DNA from: Siphonodentalium dalli
Taxonomy: Eukaryota > Mollusca > Scaphopoda > Gadilida > Siphonodentaliidae
DNA length: 64,000 bases
Assembly: GCA_032622095.1 (NCBI GenBank)
Contig: CP136065.1
Span: forward strand, 41,701,503 to 41,765,502
Direction of reading: 5' to 3'
This document shows positions 58,140-64,000 of this stretch, in pieces (within the stretch, counting starts at the first letter, position 1; every line of letters begins with the position of its first letter). A program made the position numbers and the translations under genes. The notes below the pieces were generated by a model. That model did not search any database and was not told where the DNA came from. It saw nothing but the letters and a program-made list of their open reading frames with translations.

Positions 58140-58290
58140 GAAGTTTCTATATCCCCTAATTTGCAGAAGATAAAATGCATAGTTGAGGGAACTAAGCAGA
58201 ATAAGGTCCCCAGAGGGTGAATTTAGTGATGCTAGCCCACTATGGGGACCTCATTCTACAAATGACAGGCACACTAAACTCAGACTTGAT
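58140..58290. mobile_element. Group H MITE, right-half fragment
   Basis: 'AAGGTCCCCAGAGGGTGAAT', a shortened inverted partner 'GGGGACCTCATTCT', then 'CAAATGACAGGCACACTAAA' and a degraded CAGACTTG end. Confidence 0.8.
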
Positions 58291-58354
58291 TGACAGTTGT
58301 TCTGAAGGTTGGATGGTGAACGGTCCCCCACATTTTGATTTGAGGGAACGAGAG

Positions 58355-60150
58355 CCAAACGAAAAAATCCACATATGAAATATGCAAACAATCAGATAAC
58401 TGCATTGTAAAAACTGAAGTTATCACCAGGAAACCAAAATAATCGACAAATTATAAGTCAAAAAGGACCATTATTTAATAAATAACTCTGCCAAAACTGG
58501 GAGGACCGAACCCACATTCTAACTTAATCTATAGTCAATTTCAGTTAATTGCATATCGTTTAAATGAATAATTCGGATATTTGCATAAAATATGCATGCT
58601 CCAAACCATTTTCTCATAAAGAGACTATTTTTAATCGTTTATTTGCATAAGGGTCAGACTGTATTCCATTTTTATGCATACGAAAATCACCAAAAATGTT
58701 GATGAGAAGGGCAAAAAAAGTCACCTCATGGTGCTGAATTTATAGCAATTTGTAAATAAAATTTAGCTATTTATGTATTTTATGGGATAACTTAATAAAA
58801 CGTTGTTGATGATGACCATCGCGAGAACATGGCAATTTTCAATTTCTTTACACACGTGCTTTTCTTTCTCTTCTAACATGCTTCTGTTCACACACATTTC
58901 CTGTATGTTTCCATATTTCCTTGTGAATTGCACGATTTATTAAACGAAAAATCTGATCACCCCAATTTCGTGCCCTGTACATGAGTACTGAAATATCAGT
59001 TTCAAGCACTGAATTAACCATTTCTATCCTAAATGGATTCTCCCATTCAGTTATAAAAGTATATTGGAACCATCTATTATTCATTTAGAGGGGTGTTCAG
59101 GTAATAACAGCAGACGCCAGACAGATGAAAAGATAATACAAGAGCAGAATGATTCATGTTCATTGGTGGAAAATGTTTGATTAATATGGTCGCTGAACTT
59201 ATTATTTGAACATTTCCTATGGGAACTACTCATTAAGTGCATAATATGTATGTTTTAAAGTAGCAAATTGCCAAATTTACATAGAGAATGCGTACCGGTA
59301 ACTATATAGAACTCAACAATAGGGGCTTTAGTCTGTCTCAACACCAAGCCACATTTGAAGATTTATACATACTTTTTGCAATACCCCATTGAAAATCACA
59401 TTATAATAAAAGGCCCCCCCCCCCCTCCGAAAATTGGCTTCATTTGGGGCAAGAGCTTTTTAGAAATAAACAAAAAGGACCATAACTGCGGTAAAAATAG
59501 GCGGACAGAACCCAAATTCGAAATTGACCTGTATTTTATATGAGTCATCCATACACTAAATTTGAACTTTAACTGAAGCTATATCACACGGAAACCAAAA
59601 TAATCAGCAGATTCTAAGTCAACAAGGACCATAACTCTGGCAAAAATAGGCGGACCAAACACAAATTTGAAATTGACCTATATTTTAATGTGGGTATTAA
59701 ATCCACATATGAAATATGCAAACAATCAGATAACTCAAAACTGAAGTTATCACCAGGAAACCAAAATAATCAACAAATTATAAGTCAACAAGGACCATTA
59801 TTTAATAAATAATTCCGCCAAAACTGGGCGACTGAACCCAAATTCTAACTTAATCTATAGTCAATTTCAGTTAATTGCATATCGTTTAAATGCATAATTC
59901 TAACATGCTTCTGTTCACACACATTTACAAATTTATAGCAACTTGTAAATAAAATTTAGCTTGAAATATGTATTTTATGGGATAACTTAATAAAAAGTTG
60001 TTGATGATGACCATCGCGAGAGCGCAGACATTCGAATGGGCAATTTTCAATTTCTTTACACATGCTTTTCTATCTCTTCTAACATGCTTCTATTCACACA
60101 CATTTCCTGTATGTTTCCTTATTTCATTGTGAATTGCATGATTTATTACA
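58355..60150. repeat. Duplicated ~500-bp bivalve-type repeat (58355-58950 and 59700-60150)
   Basis: Both copies run in the same order through 'AAATATGCAAACAATCAGATAACT', in parts, 'GAAGTTATCACCAGGAAACC', 'AATCTATAGTCAATTTCAG', 'GTTGATGATGACCATCGCGA' and 'TAACATGCTTCT'. The second lacks an internal piece present at about 58570-58735. Between them lies another 'GGACCATAACTCTGGC' block and the dispersed repeat at 59030. Confidence 0.85.
59030..59235. repeat. Dispersed repeat shared with 43860-44098
   Basis: Same ordered blocks as the copy at 43860, including 'TCTATTATTCATT' and 'GAACTTATTATTTGAACATT'. Confidence 0.7.
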
Positions 60151-61043
60151 ATTTGTATATGAATTTGTTGAATTGGTTTGCTTCATAAGACATTTGTAAA
60201 CACATGCGCAATTGATTCTGGGAATTTCTGTCAGATTCTCTGAATCCTATTGAAAGATAAAGAAATATTTCCGGGAATTCTATCAGATTCAGAGAATCCT
60301 ATTGAAAGTGAAAGTAAGATTACAGGAATTCTATCTATCTATCTATTCTAGCTCTATTAATACACACGGATACAGGAATTTAAATAATATAAATAGGTCC
60401 CAAAATAAATATCACTGTTTACTTTATTGAGATTCATTAACTTCAAATCACAAACACCACTTGTTCTTATAAAGGGAATTATTGTCTTAGCATTCAAAAC
60501 ACCAGGTGAAACAACTACATTCTGTGCAAAAAAAACAGGTGCCACTGATTCTGACATAATCCAGCTGGTACACTCTGTTATGACATTTAAGATGTCATCA
60601 TATCTTTTTATAACAGGCCTCTGTGGGTGAAATAAATATCTGTGTTTTGTTATGATTTATTTTCATATGGGTAATCCACATGTGACATTCAAAAACAATC
60701 AACAGATAACTAAAAGTAAAGTTATCACCCTGAAACCAAAATAATCGACAAGGACCATAACTCCTGCAAAAATGGGCTGACCGAACCCAAATTCAAACTT
60801 GACAGGCTGTATTTTCATGTGGGTATTAATCCACATATGGCATTTGAAAACAATCAGATAACTAAAACTAAAGTTATCATCCGGAAACCATCTGGGACAG
60901 ATGGACACACAGATACATGGACATTGCTGATTTCTATATAGTCTCCCAGCTGAATCTCCTGAATTTTTTTTTTTGAGGGACAATCAGATAGTACACTGTT
61001 ATAAACAGAAAATAGAATTTATGCAGAAATGCACCTTGCAATA
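60151..61043. repeat. Bivalve-type repeat copies; no gene
   Basis: 60220-60340 has a small direct repeat (GAATCCTATTGAAAG twice). 60690-60930 holds two diverged blocks with 'AACAATCAGATAACTAAA', 'AAAGTTATCA' and 'GGACCATAACTCCTGC', ending near GGACAGATGGACACACAGA. Confidence 0.65.
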
Positions 61044-61256
61044 CAGTAATGCCCTAAATAATTCACTCCTTACCCACAGCAGAATTATGGGTAATTTTTC
61101 ATGATTTAGTCGGAAATATGGCTTGTTGACGTTCATGGGAAAACTCTCAGTGAGAGCTTTCCAATGAATGGCAACAAGCCATATTTCCGACTAAATCCTG
61201 AAAAATTACCCATAATTCTGCTGTGGTTAAGAAGTCGATTATTTAGGGCATTACTG
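61044..61256. mobile_element. Group F foldback MITE, complete
   Basis: TA-CAGTAATGCCCTAA at 61044 and TTAGGGCATTACTG-TA to 61256; both arms are full length. Confidence 0.93.
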
Positions 61257-61772
61257 TACATCACAATCGTGTGAACAAACTATCCACGATTTTGTTGGGC
61301 CCGATTCCTCCACTTACGATTAAATCGTGGTCATCTGAACATTCACTTAACTTATTATATCCGAGACACATATAATAATATTTAATCTCCAGGAGATTGA
61401 TGGAAGTAAAGAGCAAAGAATCGAAATTGATACTAAAGTCGTACAGGAGATTTCAGAACTATGTGAAGCGACTATGGAGATAAATGATATCAAAGGACTA
61501 TTCAGACAAGGGGAAAAAAGAGGAAAAATAAAATAAGACCACTATAATAATCCATCTACAGGATCCAGAACTAACAAGGTAAATTGCAAAGCGTCACTTT
61601 ATTTTATTATATGATAGTAGAAAGAATCGACGAAGGAAGAGAATCAGGAAGTTAAAATGTAAAGCGTCACTTGATTTTATTATATATATATATATGCGAA
61701 TGTGTATGTGTGTCCAATTTCACGGTAAAAATTGAAGTTCCCATACCTGGTTGGCATTGGTACTAAAAGAGT

Positions 61773-62022
61773 TAAGAGATCAATACATACCCAAAATTAA
61801 TAGAGAATTGATGTGGCACGAGAGAGAATTAATAGAGGATTGATGTGGCATGAGAGAGTTAAAGAGATCAATACATACCCAAAATTAATAGAGGATTGAT
61901 GTGGCATGAGAGAGTTAAGAGATCAATACATACCCAAAATTAATAGAGGATTGATGTGGCACGAGAGAGTTAGGAGATCAATACATACCCAAAATTAATA
62001 GAGGATTGATGTGGCACAAGCA
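61773..62022 (+). repeat. ~60-bp tandem repeat, about 4 copies
   Basis: 'GAGATCAATACATACCCAAA' followed by 'AATAGAGGATTGATGTGGCA' repeats four times with a shortened unit at about 61820. Preceded at 61580-61690 by a two-copy 'AAAGCGTCACTT' repeat. Confidence 0.85.
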
Positions 62023-62046
62023 CCTGATTAGGATCATATAAAACCA

Positions 62047-62152
62047 AAGCTTCTCACGAATACACTCTTGAGTTTGCAGTATGTTTAGTCTTATCCAAGC
62101 TTCTCATGAATACACTCTCGAGTTTTGCAGTATGTTTAGTTTTATCCACGTG
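62047..62152 (+). repeat. Two-copy ~52-bp direct repeat
   Basis: 'AAGCTTCTCACGAATACACT' and 'GCAGTATGTTTAGTCTTATC' occur twice with minor changes. Confidence 0.8.
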
Positions 62153-62468
62153 TGAACATACTGATTAGAGTCCATACACTGTGAATACCCAACACTTACA
62201 TACTAACACGTGTGTGGCTTGCAGTAAGATCAGAATGCGTTAGCTTATTATATCCGCAGAGAGAAAGTGCATGTGTTTGAGTCACTTTGAGATAATGAAT
62301 AGCACTAAACCAGTGTTATGCAGTGATATGGAGTATGGGTAACAAAGCATACAGGATAAAAGTGATTAAGTTATAAAATTTGGAACAAGGATCTGGATTA
62401 AGCTGTTATATATATAGACTAAGCTTCAAAGCAACTTGAGTGATGAATTAAATGTTGTGATGACAAAG

Positions 62469-62954
62469 CTCCAAGGCAAGCCTGAGGCATTAGTGTGCCT
62501 GTCATTTGCAAAATGAGGTGCCCAGAGGGCAAATTTAGTGATGCTATCCCGCATAGCGGGCTAGCATCACCAAATTTACCCTCTGGGGACCTCATTCTGC
62601 ATGGCCTCATCTGCTATGGGAGACATTGACTCAGCTGAAGTTCCCAAATGGAGAATATTGTGATGTACACCCATTGGGAACCTCGATTATGCAATGTGTC
62701 ATCTGCCAATTTGGGGATGTTGAGAAACAAAACTAAAAAAGAAATGTCAGAAATAGAATCTTTGTGAAGAAGTTTGTATAGAAATTAAATAATAAAGAAA
62801 CTTTCCAGAGAAGATGACGCCTAAGCAGAATGAGGTCTCTAGAGGGTGAATTTAGTGATGCTAGCCTGTTATGCGGGATAGTGTCATTAAATTCACCCTC
62901 TCGGGACCTAATTCTGCAAATGACAGGCACACTAAACTCAGGCATGCTCCAAAG
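62469..62954. mobile_element. Group H hAT-like MITE, near complete
   Basis: CTCCAAGG at 62469-62476 and CTCCAAAG at 62947-62954. The element 62477-62946 has CAAGCCTGAGG and CTCAGGCATG ends, two inverted GAGGTGCCCAGAGGG / CCCTCTGGGGACCTC modules, and the full middle. Useful as the reference copy of the family. Confidence 0.92.
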
Positions 62955-62964
62955 GTACACTCAC

Positions 62965-64000
62965 AGTCTCACACTACCCAACAGACTCCCGGCCTCACAG
63001 TGAAAGGTACACTCACACTACCCAACAGACTCCGGCCTCACACACTACCCAACAGACTCCGGCCTCACACACTACCCAACATACTCCTGGCCTCACACAC
63101 TACCCAACATACTCCTGGCCTCACACACTACCCAACAGACTCCAGCCTCACACACTACCCAACATACTCCGGCCTCACACACTACCCAACATACTCCGGC
63201 CTCACACACTACCCAACATACTCCGGCCTCACACACTACCCAACATACTCCTGGCCTCACACACTACCCAACATACTCCTGGCCTCACACACTACCCAAC
63301 ATACTCCGGCCTCACACACTACCCAACATACTCCGGCCTCACACACTACCCAACATACTCCGGCCTCACACACTACCCAACATACTCCTGGCCTCACACA
63401 CTACCCAACATACTCCGGCCTCACACACTACCCAACATACTCCTGGCCTCACACACTACCCAACAGACTCCGGCCTCACACACTACCCAACAGACTCCAG
63501 CCTCACACACTACCCAACATACTCCGGCCTCACACACTACCCAACAGACTCCGGCCTCACACACTACCCAACAGACTCCGGCCTCACACACTACCCAACA
63601 GACTCCGGCCTCACACACTACCCAACAGACTCCGGCCTCACACACTACCCAACATACTCCTGGCCTCACACACTACCCAACATACTCCTGGCCTCACACA
63701 CTACCCAACATACTCCTGGCCTCACACACTACCCAACAGACTCCAGCCTCACACACTACCCAACATACTCCTGGCCTCACACACTACCCAACATACTCCG
63801 GCCTCACACACTACCCAACATACTCCTGGCCTCACACACTACCCAACATACTCCTGGCCTCACACACTACCCAACATACTCCGGCCTCACACACTACCCA
63901 ACATACTCCTGGCCTCACACACTACCCAACATACTCCTGGCCTCACACACTACCCAACATACTCCGGCCTCACACACTACCCAACAGACTCCGGCCTCAC
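62965..64000 (+). repeat. 27/28-bp minisatellite running off the window
   Basis: Units CCTCACACACTACCCAACA(G/T)ACTCC followed by GG or TGG: 27- and 28-bp variants, about 37 copies. Two sequence classes (CAGACTCC and CATACTCC) alternate in blocks. A long minus frame (VCWVVCEAG repeats) is a by-product of 27-bp units and not a gene. Confidence 0.96.

Noticed and set aside
63421-63669. Minus frame of VCWVVCEAG repeats
   Set aside because: Created by 27-bp minisatellite units; it breaks wherever a 28-bp unit occurs.

Overview
The window is eukaryotic, AT-rich and made almost entirely of repeats. No rRNA, tRNA or CRISPR was seen, and no ordinary host gene can be supported. The best guess at the organism is a marine lophotrochozoan, most likely a bivalve mollusc. 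The clues are tandem repeats containing 'AAATCCAAGATGGC', diverged blocks with 'AGGGCCATAACTC' or 'GGACCATAACTC', blocks that end in GACGGACAGACGG-type runs, and one block ending in 'AAAGTTGAGCTAAAA'. This is inference from repeat flavour, not from a host gene.

Layout. (1) 1-7.2 kb: an array of 144-bp units (about 0.12-6.6 kb) split by a decayed hAT transposon (1.2-5.6 kb), which itself carries two later insertions. (2) 7.3-8.4 kb: a hAT-type MITE and a 65-bp minisatellite. (3) 9.17-14.58 kb: a full-length L1/Tx1-like LINE with a 16-bp target duplication. Its 3' end was then copied in a 379-bp tandem duplication. (4) 15.5-20.9 kb: a second hAT with a long open transposase frame. (5) 22.4-28.1 kb: a TIR element, then a degenerate YqaJ-nuclease gene broken by a MITE and by an eleven-copy 164-bp repeat. 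(6) 28.2-37.3 kb: the main find, an apparently complete ISL2EU-like (PIF/Harbinger-related) DNA transposon. It has matching outer inverted repeats, a three-exon THAP/DDE transposase on +, and a convergent SAP-SWIM-YqaJ gene on -. Two non-autonomous hAT-type elements have landed in the nuclease gene. (7) 37.3-64 kb: a 100-bp assembly gap, many small MITEs, minisatellites and bivalve-type dispersed repeats, ending in a 27/28-bp minisatellite that runs off the window.

Three MITE groups recur. Group A ends in TTAACCCTTTACCCAACA, duplicates TTAA (piggyBac-like) and carries two ~69-bp palindromes. Group F is a foldback ending CAGTAATGCCCTAA next to TA (Tc1/mariner-like). Group H ends CAAGCCTGA, with 8-bp duplications (hAT-like). 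Their mutual nesting gives a relative chronology. The palindrome of group A also occurs inside two other sets of termini (group B, TTAACCCTTTCATGA; group C, TGTGACCCGCCATATC), so it behaves like a module shared between families.
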